NCBI RefSeq assembly: GCF_009728465.1
Contig: NZ_WOCD01000001.1
Coordinates: 558,001-622,000, forward strand
Source: Psychrosphaera haliotis
Lineage (GTDB): Bacteria; Pseudomonadota; Gammaproteobacteria; Enterobacterales; Alteromonadaceae
Length of the DNA: 64,000 bases
Direction of reading: 5' to 3'
In this document: positions 56,305 through 64,000 of the stretch, in pieces
How positions within the stretch are numbered: position 1 is the first letter of the stretch
Layout: every line of letters starts with the position of its first letter
Position numbers and translations under genes: made by a program
The notes under the pieces: model-generated
The model's database searches: none
The model's input: only the letters and a program-made list of their open reading frames with translations
What the model was told of the DNA's origin: nothing

Positions 56305-57195
56305 TTAACCACCTACTGTTAAATGCGCCCAGGCATTTCGAAATAAAATAACCGTCTCAAAAACACGGTAAAGACCATCATCCGGCTGATTAAATGCATT
56401 GTTTCCCAGCACTTTTAATTTACGCTGATTCTCAACAAAAATATCATCATCATTTTTTATAAGAAGTGCTAACTTAATTGCCACAACGGACGTACTGCCG
56501 TCAGGTCTATCAAAGGCGTTTACACGATCTGCTGTTACCCATGAGGTAACTGAACCGGTTTCCATTGCCCCTATAGGTAAACTAATCCCGTACAAAACTT
56601 GAAAGTCATAAACATTCTCTAACAATGATACTGCTTGATTCGACGAGCCATTTCCTTTTTCACCACGCAAGTATCTACCATCATGACCTCGACACTTAAA
56701 GGTATTGCCATCTAAGTAATACTCATCCACCGTATGAAATTCCTGCCCTTCAACAAAGTCAAAATTAGAGCCAGTACAACTATCTACCGTCATTATGTTT
56801 ACAACTAACGTATCAGGACCTGCAGCGGCACCATCTTTTGAACCAACCGCTACGTCTACTGCATAATCACCCTCGATTACCACAGGATTATCTTTAATGA
56901 AGGCTTTTTCTATCTCTACGTCAACGCTTCTATCTAAGTCTGCTGAGAACTCATTGTAGCGCCCAACTTCCATCAGACTCGTTCTTAGAGTTGAAATGAT
57001 ATAACGACCGTCTTGTTGAATATTTGATAGAGCGTAGTTATAGCGTTGAAGATTATTGTTACTTTGATAAACCCGAACTAATGCAGAAGTAATAATTAGG
57101 CCTAAAGTCAAAGATACCAGTAGCTCAACCAGAGTGAAGCCTTTTTGATATTTGTTTTTTGAGGCTCTTCTATTAAAGTGCGCTAGGCTACTCAT
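56305..57195 (-). CDS. pilW: Type IV pilus assembly protein PilW
   Basis: The 296-residue minor pilin has KGFTLVELLVSLTLGLIITS as its prepilin motif near residue 20, then the PilW-type domain. The start MSSLAHFNRRASK is chosen because its ATG overlaps the pilV stop and has GGAG upstream. Longer frames overlap pilV further. Confidence 0.92.
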   Translation of the reverse strand: MSSLAHFNRRASKNKYQKGFTLVELLVSLTLGLIITSALVRVYQSNNNLQRYNYALSNIQQDGRYIISTLRTSLMEVGRYNEFSADLDRSVDVEIEKAFIKDNPVVIEGDYAVDVAVGSKDGAAAGPDTLVVNIMTVDSCTGSNFDFVEGQEFHTVDEYYLDGNTFKCRGHDGRYLRGEKGNGSSNQAVSLLENVYDFQVLYGISLPIGAMETGSVTSWVTADRVNAFDRPDGSTSVVAIKLALLIKNDDDIFVENQRKLKVLGNNAFNQPDDGLYRVFETVILFRNAWAHLTVGG

Positions 57196-57935
57196 AACAT
57201 TAGATCTCCAACAATGACGTCCATATAAACGCATTCATAGTCACCAACAATACCTTGCTCATCAAGTATGTCAGAGCACATCTCATTTACGGCTTTGTCT
57301 AAGTTTTTCCAAATTGTTGCAGGCCACGCTACATAAACGGTTAATGTTGTATTAGGTGGGACAACATCTCCGTTTGCTGCAGGTATCGCATTTAATGCGA
57401 CTGCGCCAACTTCCATATCATCCATCACAGCGGCAGCCATGCAACTCACTTCATATGCGTCAAATACAGCGCTTTGAACTGGTGTACAAAGTTGCGCATC
57501 GGCTCCTCCCTCATCGCGGCAATTTACGATATTTTGTGGGACATTTTCACAAAAACACTCAAACTCTGTTTTACTGCAGTCGCCATTGTTTCTAAAATTA
57601 TAATTGTCTAATGTTGTATACGCGTTATCTGTACCATCAATTGGTGGCAAGGTGTTATCACCTCGGTTTTGGTACTGCCTGTTTATGCGAATTCTATCCG
57701 CTAAGCTTTCATTGATAATAGTTGCTTGAGACTTAACATAAGCGTCTTGGTTAGACGTTGAAACGGTGAACTGAAGGCCAACTAAGCCTAATAAGCCAAT
57801 AGAGATGACAAATAGAGAGATCAATATTTCTATCAACCCAACACCCATTTGTTTAGAAGGTTTTGATGTTATATGTATTGAGTTACCAGGTTTCTGGTGT
57901 TTTTGTTGGCTATATCCGTTGATTTTTCTCATCAT
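57192..57935 (-). CDS. pilV: Type IV pilus modification protein PilV
   Basis: The 247-residue minor pilin begins the operon. Its prepilin region is MGVGLIEILISLFVISIGLLG with the cleavable Gly before Val/Gly-Leu, after an unusually long leader of about 30 residues rich in Gln, Lys and Ser. Several Cys (CSKTEFECFCENV, NCRDEGG, CSDIL) suggest disulfides. A 14-base inverted repeat lies about 65 bases upstream. Gene order pilV-W-X-Y1-E-fimT fits a priming complex of the pilus. Confidence 0.92.
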   Translation of the reverse strand: MMRKINGYSQQKHQKPGNSIHITSKPSKQMGVGLIEILISLFVISIGLLGLVGLQFTVSTSNQDAYVKSQATIINESLADRIRINRQYQNRGDNTLPPIDGTDNAYTTLDNYNFRNNGDCSKTEFECFCENVPQNIVNCRDEGGADAQLCTPVQSAVFDAYEVSCMAAAVMDDMEVGAVALNAIPAANGDVVPPNTTLTVYVAWPATIWKNLDKAVNEMCSDILDEQGIVGDYECVYMDVIVGDLML

Positions 57936-57999
57936 CCGCCCTACCGCTTAATCGACCGCATACTATCAGATTAAGTTAGTTCCTTTTAAGTGTCCAGCT

Positions 58000-58047
58000 G
58001 TATGATTTTTCATCGTACTATATAAAATTATTAATGAAAAATCATAC
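58000..58047. promoter_or_regulatory. Perfect 14-bp inverted repeat upstream of pilV
   Basis: GTATGATTTTTCAT and its exact complement ATGAAAAATCATAC are 20 bases apart. The spacer holds an AT-rich TATAGT-like -10 on the minus strand. The repeat lies between the ispH stop and the pilV start and could be an operator for the pilus operon or a hairpin ending the ispH transcript. Confidence 0.6.
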
Positions 58048-58105
58048 TTAGCGAAATTTACTGTCCTTGTAATGAAGATTCTGTACTTTTTAATTAAGAG
58101 TTTTG

Positions 58106-59035
58106 CTATCTCAATTCAGCTGGCACAGCAAAAACAATGTCTTCTTCTTTGCCTGGATTCTCGTGTACGTTATTGGCGCCTAACTCTTTAAGTCGATTAA
58201 TAACGCCTTGCACTAATACATCTGGTGCCGACGCACCAGCTGTCACACCAATTGCAGGTTGCTCAGCTAACCAGTCTAGCTCAATGTCACTGGCATCATC
58301 TATAAGGTAAGCTTTAGTACCTACTTTTTCTGCAAGTTCACGAAGTCTATTTGAGTTAGAACTATTAGCGGCACCAACCACCAGCATTAAATCTACTTTT
58401 CTGGCTAATTGACGAACTGCATCTTGGCGATTTTGTGTTGCATAACAAATATCGTCTTTACGAGGTCCTTCAATTTTAGGAAATTTAGCTCTTAAAGCAT
58501 CAATAACATCAGCCGTGTCATCAACAGATAAGGTAGTTTGGCTGCAGTAATAAAGTGCGTCTGGATTTTTAACTTCAAGCGTAGCAACATCATCTGGCGA
58601 CTCAACTAGGTAAATCCCGCCCTCATCACTACTATATTGGCCCATAGTACCTTCGACTTCAGGGTGACCTTGGTGCCCAATAAGAATGCATTCAATGCCT
58701 TTTCTTGACGCTCGTGTTACTTCCATATGTACTTTAGTCACTAACGGACAAGTAGCATCAAATACCTTCAGGCCTCTGTTTTTAGCTTCTTGACGTACTG
58801 CTTGAGAAACACCGTGAGCAGAGAAAATCACAATGCTGTCATCTGGCACTTCATTTAGCTCATCAACAAATACTGCGCCGCGATCTTTAAGACCATTAAC
58901 AACAAACTTGTTATGAACTACTTCATGGCGAACATAGATAGGTGGCTGAAAGATTTCTAGTGCACGCTCTACAATGGAGATAGCTCTGTCAACTCCGGCA
59001 CAAAAACCTCGTGGGTTTGCTAATAAAATATCCAT
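58106..59035 (-). CDS. ispH: 4-hydroxy-3-methylbut-2-enyl diphosphate reductase IspH
   Basis: IspH is the last enzyme of the MEP isoprenoid pathway, an Fe-S reductase. The 309-residue protein has the conserved Cys ligands in [13 protein letters not shown] (Cys12), [11 protein letters not shown] and [12 protein letters not shown], and the HxGHPE-type [10 protein letters not shown] and SNSNRL motifs. It is the last gene of the murJ-ribF-ileS-lspA-fkpB-ispH run. Confidence 0.98.
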   Translation of the reverse strand: MDILLANPRGFCAGVDRAISIVERALEIFQPPIYVRHEVVHNKFVVNGLKDRGAVFVDELNEVPDDSIVIFSAHGVSQAVRQEAKNRGLKVFDATCPLVTKVHMEVTRASRKGIECILIGHQGHPEVEGTMGQYSSDEGGIYLVESPDDVATLEVKNPDALYYCSQTTLSVDDTADVIDALRAKFPKIEGPRKDDICYATQNRQDAVRQLARKVDLMLVVGAANSSNSNRLRELAEKVGTKAYLIDDASDIELDWLAEQPAIGVTAGASAPDVLVQGVINRLKELGANNVHENPGKEEDIVFAVPAELR

Positions 59036-59059
59036 CAGATTTTCTCTCTATCTATTCAC

Positions 59060-59500
59060 TTAAGCGTGATTTACTTCTTGAATTTCAACTTCAAAAGTCA
59101 ATGTTTGTCCAGCTAACGGGTGATTAAAATCTACCGTTACAGACTGTCCAGCAACTTCCCTAATTAACCCTGGCAAGTCATTACCATCTGGTTGTGTAAA
59201 GGCAACAATAGTGCCTACTTCAGGTGTTACTTCACTAAACTTAGTTCGGTCTACATAATAAATATTATCTGGATTTGGCTGTCCAAATGCTTGTTCTGGC
59301 GGTAACGTAAAAGAAGCTTCAGCTCCTGCTTCAAGACCTAATAAACAGTCCTCAAAACCTTTTGTTAAACTACCGTCGCCAATTACAAGTTTAGCTGGTT
59401 TGTTACTTACTTTTGTACTATCCGCAACAGAGTCGTCTGATAACTTAATAGTAAAGTGAAAAACAACTTCACTTCCAGATTGGATACTTTTTGTACTCAC
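59060..59500 (-). CDS. fkpB: FKBP-type peptidyl-prolyl isomerase FkpB (SlpA-like)
   Basis: The 146-residue protein is a cytoplasmic FKBP with chaperone insert of the SlpA type. Marks are VVFHFTIKLSDDSVADST at the start, PAKLVIGDGSLTKGFEDCLLGL and PPEQAFGQPNPDNI (flap region), and DFNHPLAGQTLTFEVEI. It overlaps lspA by one base, the usual gene order. Confidence 0.95.
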   Translation of the reverse strand: MSTKSIQSGSEVVFHFTIKLSDDSVADSTKVSNKPAKLVIGDGSLTKGFEDCLLGLEAGAEASFTLPPEQAFGQPNPDNIYYVDRTKFSEVTPEVGTIVAFTQPDGNDLPGLIREVAGQSVTVDFNHPLAGQTLTFEVEIQEVNHA

Positions 59501-60012
59501 TAATTAATACCTTTAGATAATTTTTCGTTTTTGGCTTCTAGGATGGCGTCTAAAATTAATAACGCTGCACCACAACTAATCGCCATATCCGCTACGTTAA
59601 ATGCAGGGAAATGCCAATTTTCATAATAGAAATGTAAGAAATCTACTACGTAGCCATAGGCTAAACGATCAGTAACATTACCAATAGCGCCGCCTAAAAT
59701 AAGTCCGTATGACCATAATTGGCGCTGTTCACGCCATGGCGTTTTTGCCATCCAATAAATAAGTAACGCACTAATGCCAAAGGCTATCGCCGTAAAAAAC
59801 CATCGTTGCCAACCATCTTGATTGCTCAAGAAACTGAACGCAGCACCGTAATTCCTGACATAAGTAATATCGAATATAGGTAAGATATTAATGTCATAAT
59901 AAAGTGGTACGTTGGCTAAAATCCAAAGTTTGCTGGCTTGATCTAAGATCACCACCAGCACACCTAGTGCGATAAACCATAATCCGTTGGCTTTTAAATC
60001 CTTAAACGACAT
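59500..60012 (-). CDS. lspA: Lipoprotein signal peptidase LspA
   Basis: LspA cleaves signal peptides from prolipoproteins such as Pal. The 170-residue protein has four membrane helices and the two aspartate regions NVTDRLAYGYVVDFLHF and FNVADMAIS, which carry the catalytic dyad. It lies between fkpB and ileS with overlaps of one base on each side. Confidence 0.97.
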   Translation of the reverse strand: MSFKDLKANGLWFIALGVLVVILDQASKLWILANVPLYYDINILPIFDITYVRNYGAAFSFLSNQDGWQRWFFTAIAFGISALLIYWMAKTPWREQRQLWSYGLILGGAIGNVTDRLAYGYVVDFLHFYYENWHFPAFNVADMAISCGAALLILDAILEAKNEKLSKGIN

Positions 60013-62849
60013 TACGCAAACTTCCTTGCTTCACCAGCGCCTTCTACGTTTTCAATACAACGACCACATAAATCTTTATGTTCTTCATTTTGGCCTACTG
60101 ATTCAACGTGGTGCCAACAACGCTCACACTTTTCAGCTGAACTGGCAGCAACGCTAACAAATAACCCATCTACTTCTGAATCAAACGCATCGTCTGTTTT
60201 TTCTGCCAGCGGCGCGATAGATACGGTTGAAGTAATTAGAACAAATCTAAGTTCGTCTTCTAACGTTAGCAGTACATCTTTAATCTCATCACTTACATAA
60301 AGTGTAACGTCAGCCGCTAAAGAAGCGCCCACTAGTTTGTCTTTTTTAGCAATTTCTAAAGCACGGTTTACTTGCTCTTTAACTGCTAATACTTGAGACC
60401 AGTAGTCGTCACCTAATTCGCCATCAGAAGCAAATTTCTCAATTCCTTCATACCAAACGCCTGTGAATACAAATTCTTCACGCTCACCAGGAAGCTCTTG
60501 CCAAATTTCCTGTGCAGTAAATGACAATACCGGAGCCATCCAACGCGTCATTGCTTCGGCAATGTAGTAAAGCGCAGTTTGACATGAACGACGAGCCGTA
60601 GAGTCTGCTTTAGCTGTGTATTGACGGTCTTTAATTACATCTAAGTAGAAGCTACCTAAGTCTACTGAACAGAAGTTCATTAGCTTTTGCATTACGTTAT
60701 GGAATTGGTACTTGTCATAAGCCGTTACGATTTCGTTTTGTAAACGAGCAGCCTTGCTTACAATCCAGCGATCAAGTGCCACCATATCTTGTTCAGCAAC
60801 TAAGTCTGTTTCTGGATTAAAGCCATTTAAGTTAGCTAATAAGAAACGAGAGGTGTTACGAATACGACGATAAGTATCGGCAGAACGTTTGAATATTTCT
60901 TTATCAACGGTCATTTCGCCAGTGTAGTCAGTTGAGGCTACCCATAAACGAAGAATGTCAGCACCGTATACACCTGTAATTTCTTTAGGTGCAATGATGT
61001 TACCCAATGATTTAGACATTTTGTGGCCGTTTTTATCAACGGTAAAACCATGGGTTAGTACTTGGTTGTATGGCGCTTTGCCATTCATCGCTGTGCCAGT
61101 CATTAACGACGACATAAACCAACCACGGTGTTGATCTGAACCTTCTAGGTATAAATCAGGGGCTTTATCAAACTCTTCACGAGCATCTACAACAAAGTGA
61201 TGCGTCACACCTGAATCAAACCAAACGTCTAGCGTATCTTCTACTTTGCGATATTGACTTGCTTCTTCACCAAGCAACTCAGCCGAATCAAGATCCCACC
61301 AAGCTTGAATACCTTCTTTTTCAACTCGTTGAGCTACTTGTTCCATTAGCTCTATGCTATTTGGGTGTAACTCATCTGTTTCATTATGAATGAATAGAGT
61401 AATTGGCACGCCCCAAGTACGTTGACGTGAAATACACCAGTCTGGGCGACCTTCAACCATACCTTTAATACGGCCTTCACCCCATTCCGGCAGCCATTCT
61501 ACGTCTTTAATCTGTTCAATAGATTGCTGACGAAGACCAGCTTTATCCATACTGATAAACCACTGAGGTGTTGCACGGAAAATGATTGGTGTTTTGTGTC
61601 TCCAGCAATGAGGGTAGCTGTGTTCAAACGCCACATGTTTAAGTAACTTGCCTTTTTCTTGAAGTAACGCAACAACGTTATCGTTTGCTTTGAATACGTG
61701 TTGACCTTCAAAGAATTCAGTACCTGGTACGTAAACCCCGTTTGGTCCAACTGGGTTTGCTACTTCAATGTTGTACTGTAAACCAACCGTGAAATCTTCC
61801 TGACCGTGCCCTGGAGCTGTATGTACACAACCTGTACCAGCGTCAGTTGTTACGTGATCACCTAAGATCATTGGGATAGAGAAGTCATAGAATGGGTGGT
61901 TAGCTTGAACTAATTCTAAGTCAGCACCTTTACAGTGACCTAAAACAGTAAAGTCAGTAATATCAAAACGTGTCATACAGTCAGCAACTAAGTCAGTTGC
62001 TAGTACTAATCTAAATGGCTTATCAAATCCTTCAGCAGACTTAACTTGAATTAGAGAATACTCGACGTCTGCGCCTAAAGAGATGGCACGGTTAGCAGGA
62101 AGAGTCCAAGGAGTGGTTGTCCAGATTACAAAAGAAACATCACCCTCGCCTTTTCCAGCGTCTAGTTCTGAAAATTTGCCAGCAACACCGTCACTGTCTA
62201 CCGCAGTAAACATAACATCGATAGCAGGAGATACTTTGTCTTGGTATTCAACTTCTGCTTCAGCAAGTGCTGAACCACAATCTGTACACCAATGAACAGG
62301 CTTAGCACCTTTTTGTAAATGATCATTATCAATGATTTTGCTTAACGCACGAATGATATTAGCTTCAGAACTGAAATCCATTGTTTTGTATGGATTGTTC
62401 CAATCGCCTAAAACACCTAAACGAACAAAACTAGCTAGCTGACCGTCGATTTGCTTTTGTGCATATTCACGGCACTTCTGACGGAATGTTGCAGCGTCAA
62501 CCTTCTTACCAGGCTTGCCAACTTTTTTCTCAACCATTAGCTCAATTGGAAGACCGTGACAGTCCCAACCAGGTACGTATGGCGAATTAAAATCAGATAA
62601 CGTTTTAGACTTTACAATAATGTCTTTTAAAATTTTGTTAACCGAGTGACCTAGGTGAATATCACCGTTTGCATAAGGAGGGCCGTCATGCAAAATGAAG
62701 CTCTTTTTACCTTTTTTTGCTGCACGAATTTGACCGTACAAATCTTTGTTGGTCCATTCGTCTAACATTTTTGGCTCGCGTTGTGCCAAGTTACCGCGCA
62801 TAGGGAACGCAGTTTCAGGTAAATTAAGAGTATGTTTATAATCACTCAT
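60012..62849 (-). CDS. ileS: Isoleucine--tRNA ligase
   Basis: The class I synthetase charges tRNA-Ile. The 945-residue protein has the HIGH-type motif [11 protein letters not shown] (HLGH at about residue 66), the KMSKS motif in [10 protein letters not shown], the editing domain with [13 protein letters not shown], and the C-terminal zinc ribbon CERCW...CGRC. Its length and order suit the short gammaproteobacterial form. ribF starts two bases upstream of it. Confidence 0.98.
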   Translation of the reverse strand: MSDYKHTLNLPETAFPMRGNLAQREPKMLDEWTNKDLYGQIRAAKKGKKSFILHDGPPYANGDIHLGHSVNKILKDIIVKSKTLSDFNSPYVPGWDCHGLPIELMVEKKVGKPGKKVDAATFRQKCREYAQKQIDGQLASFVRLGVLGDWNNPYKTMDFSSEANIIRALSKIIDNDHLQKGAKPVHWCTDCGSALAEAEVEYQDKVSPAIDVMFTAVDSDGVAGKFSELDAGKGEGDVSFVIWTTTPWTLPANRAISLGADVEYSLIQVKSAEGFDKPFRLVLATDLVADCMTRFDITDFTVLGHCKGADLELVQANHPFYDFSIPMILGDHVTTDAGTGCVHTAPGHGQEDFTVGLQYNIEVANPVGPNGVYVPGTEFFEGQHVFKANDNVVALLQEKGKLLKHVAFEHSYPHCWRHKTPIIFRATPQWFISMDKAGLRQQSIEQIKDVEWLPEWGEGRIKGMVEGRPDWCISRQRTWGVPITLFIHNETDELHPNSIELMEQVAQRVEKEGIQAWWDLDSAELLGEEASQYRKVEDTLDVWFDSGVTHHFVVDAREEFDKAPDLYLEGSDQHRGWFMSSLMTGTAMNGKAPYNQVLTHGFTVDKNGHKMSKSLGNIIAPKEITGVYGADILRLWVASTDYTGEMTVDKEIFKRSADTYRRIRNTSRFLLANLNGFNPETDLVAEQDMVALDRWIVSKAARLQNEIVTAYDKYQFHNVMQKLMNFCSVDLGSFYLDVIKDRQYTAKADSTARRSCQTALYYIAEAMTRWMAPVLSFTAQEIWQELPGEREEFVFTGVWYEGIEKFASDGELGDDYWSQVLAVKEQVNRALEIAKKDKLVGASLAADVTLYVSDEIKDVLLTLEDELRFVLITSTVSIAPLAEKTDDAFDSEVDGLFVSVAASSAEKCERCWHHVESVGQNEEHKDLCGRCIENVEGAGEARKFA

Positions 62850-62851
62850 GG

Positions 62852-63787
62852 TTATTTGATTCCATATTGACTTAGTTTGGATTTAGCCGTTGCTACATCC
62901 AGTTTAATTTGAGAAATGAGTTGTTCTATCGACTCGAATTTTTGTTCATCTCTAATTTTACTCAGAGGTTTGATCGATAACCTTTGCCCATACACTTGTT
63001 GGTCAAAGTTAAATATATTTACTTCTAACACAGGCTTTACGCCATTTAACGTTGGCTTATTGCCAATATTTGCAACGCCATAAAAGGTCTGATTGTTCAA
63101 TTCAACTTCAACAACAAACACACCTTTGATAGGTAATACTTTCCTTTTCACAGCTATATTCGCTGTAGGAAAACCAAATTTACGACCGTTTTTTTGACCG
63201 TGAATAACTCGGCCCTGCATAACAAATGGTTCACCTAATAAATCTTCGGCTGCTTTAAAATCAGCGTCTTGTAAATATTTTCGAATTGCCGTGCTGCTCG
63301 CTCTTTGGTCCGAGTATTTAAACGTTTTTGTATCTTCAACACTGAAGCCACAAATTTCTGACTCTTTTTGCAATAATGCAAAGTCGCCACTACGTTTCAC
63401 ACCAAACTTAAAATCATCACCAACAATTAAGTGCTTTACGCCTAATTTGTCTACTAACAAAGATTCTATAAATTCGTCTGCTGCCATTCCTGCAAACTCT
63501 TTGTTAAAACGAACACATATCAGTCGGTCAATACCGAGTTTCTCTAATTTTTTAAATTTGTCTCTGAAGGTCAACACTCGCGCAGCGGCTTTATCGCCTA
63601 AAAATACTTCCTGCGGTTGAGGTTCAAAAATCATCACGGCAGATGGAACACCATGCTTTTTAGACTCAGTTTTCAGCTTGTTCAACACATGTTGATGGCC
63701 CATGTGTACACCGTCAAAATTACCTATCGTCAGAACACAATTTTTGTGTTTTTCGGATAAATTGACTAAACCTCGAACTAACTCCAT
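62852..63787 (-). CDS. ribF: Bifunctional riboflavin kinase/FAD synthetase RibF
   Basis: RibF makes FMN and then FAD. The 311-residue protein has the N-terminal FAD synthetase half with [19 protein letters not shown] and [19 protein letters not shown], and the C-terminal riboflavin kinase half with [27 protein letters not shown] (parts). The gene is followed by ileS two bases later, as is common in the group. No FMN riboswitch was seen upstream. Confidence 0.97.
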   Translation of the reverse strand: MELVRGLVNLSEKHKNCVLTIGNFDGVHMGHQHVLNKLKTESKKHGVPSAVMIFEPQPQEVFLGDKAAARVLTFRDKFKKLEKLGIDRLICVRFNKEFAGMAADEFIESLLVDKLGVKHLIVGDDFKFGVKRSGDFALLQKESEICGFSVEDTKTFKYSDQRASSTAIRKYLQDADFKAAEDLLGEPFVMQGRVIHGQKNGRKFGFPTANIAVKRKVLPIKGVFVVEVELNNQTFYGVANIGNKPTLNGVKPVLEVNIFNFDQQVYGQRLSIKPLSKIRDEQKFESIEQLISQIKLDVATAKSKLSQYGIK

Positions 63788-63901
63788 CGGACCTTCATAA
63801 ACTGTTAAAAAAAACCCAAGAATTATAACGGCAAAGCTAGGCTAATTACTACCCAGAGCGTTCGATAAAGCAACAATTATGTAATATAAATTGAGATTAA
63901 A

Positions 63902-64000
63902 TTAAGCGCCCTGTCTAAAATGCCGTTTGCGTGTACCAAATAAAATTAAACTTACAAAATAAACCACTACAGCAACGCCAATTAATGAAAACAACATCAC
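63902..64000 (-). CDS. murJ: Lipid II flippase MurJ, C-terminal end
   Basis: The last 32 codons of a gene that continues past the right edge. The encoded end is a membrane helix (SLIGVAVVVYFVSLILFG) followed by TRKRHFRQGA, which fits the last helix and tail of MurJ. The position directly upstream of ribF is the usual one in gammaproteobacteria. Identification rests on that context and the tail, not on the full protein. Confidence 0.75.
   Translation of the reverse strand: MMLFSLIGVAVVVYFVSLILFGTRKRHFRQGA

Noticed and set aside
63788-63901. FMN riboswitch before ribF
   Set aside because: The gap between murJ and ribF is too short and shows none of the conserved FMN-riboswitch segments.

Overview
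The window is a stretch of chromosome from a low-GC gammaproteobacterium. Gene content and order fit the order Alteromonadales, probably a Colwellia/Thalassotalea-like marine bacterium (family-level inference). Landmarks are the complete tol-pal locus, ruvCAB, cmoAB, purMN, fau-rpiA-serA, ppiB-lpxH, a type IV minor-pilin operon, and murJ-ribF-ileS-lspA-fkpB-ispH.

Layout. Bases 1-1.2 kb carry the end of a MazG-like gene, a VF530 protein and a conserved unknown. From 1.3 to 9.1 kb is an accessory stretch rich in nucleic-acid enzymes: a WYL-domain regulator with a small partner, a uracil-DNA-glycosylase-like protein, a GIY-YIG protein, a frameshifted coiled-coil protein, a Cas4-like/DEDD fusion (DUF2779), a DnaQ-like exonuclease and a PcfJ-like protein. 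A tRNA-Ser gene lies just beyond it. Next to the tRNA is a 128-bp hairpin-rich element whose ends resemble the tRNA 3' end, and a decayed piece of the same element sits at 1.26 kb. No integrase is visible. From 9.4 to 22 kb, almost all on the minus strand, are tRNA-Ser, a DUF4442 protein, nadA, three identical tRNA-Lys genes, tol-pal, ruvCAB and aspS. A likely orphan small RNA is encoded on the plus strand between ybgC and ruvB. From 22 to 38 kb are a diguanylate cyclase with three sensor domains, cmoAB-lysR, purMN, fau-rpiA-serA, an SOS-regulated yebG, and several folate, thioesterase, GTPase and oxidoreductase genes. From 38 to 51 kb are a chemoreceptor, trmO, a Kelch protein, proS, hisIE, a two-gene c-di-GMP/response-regulator unit, an exported thiol peroxidase, an hsp20 gene with a ROSE-like RNA thermometer, glnB and nadE. 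From 51 to 58 kb is the operon pilV-pilW-pilX-pilY1-pilE-fimT. The window closes with ispH, fkpB, lspA, ileS, ribF and the last codons of murJ.

How the genes work together. The Tol-Pal proteins span the envelope. RuvABC resolve recombination intermediates, and LexA boxes lie before ruvA and yebG. CmoA and CmoB build the wobble uridine modification. The pilus genes make the minor pseudopilin/PilY1 priming complex. The GGDEF proteins, the response regulator and the chemoreceptor point to surface or motility control.

Most striking at sequence level: five genes (cpoB, tolA, rpiA, the chemoreceptor and one accessory gene) are each broken by a single-base frameshift and are otherwise complete. In three of the five the extra base can be read as a C inserted between TTT and G. 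This looks like a systematic sequence-level effect (assembly error, or less likely real mutation or recoding) rather than five independent pseudogenes.
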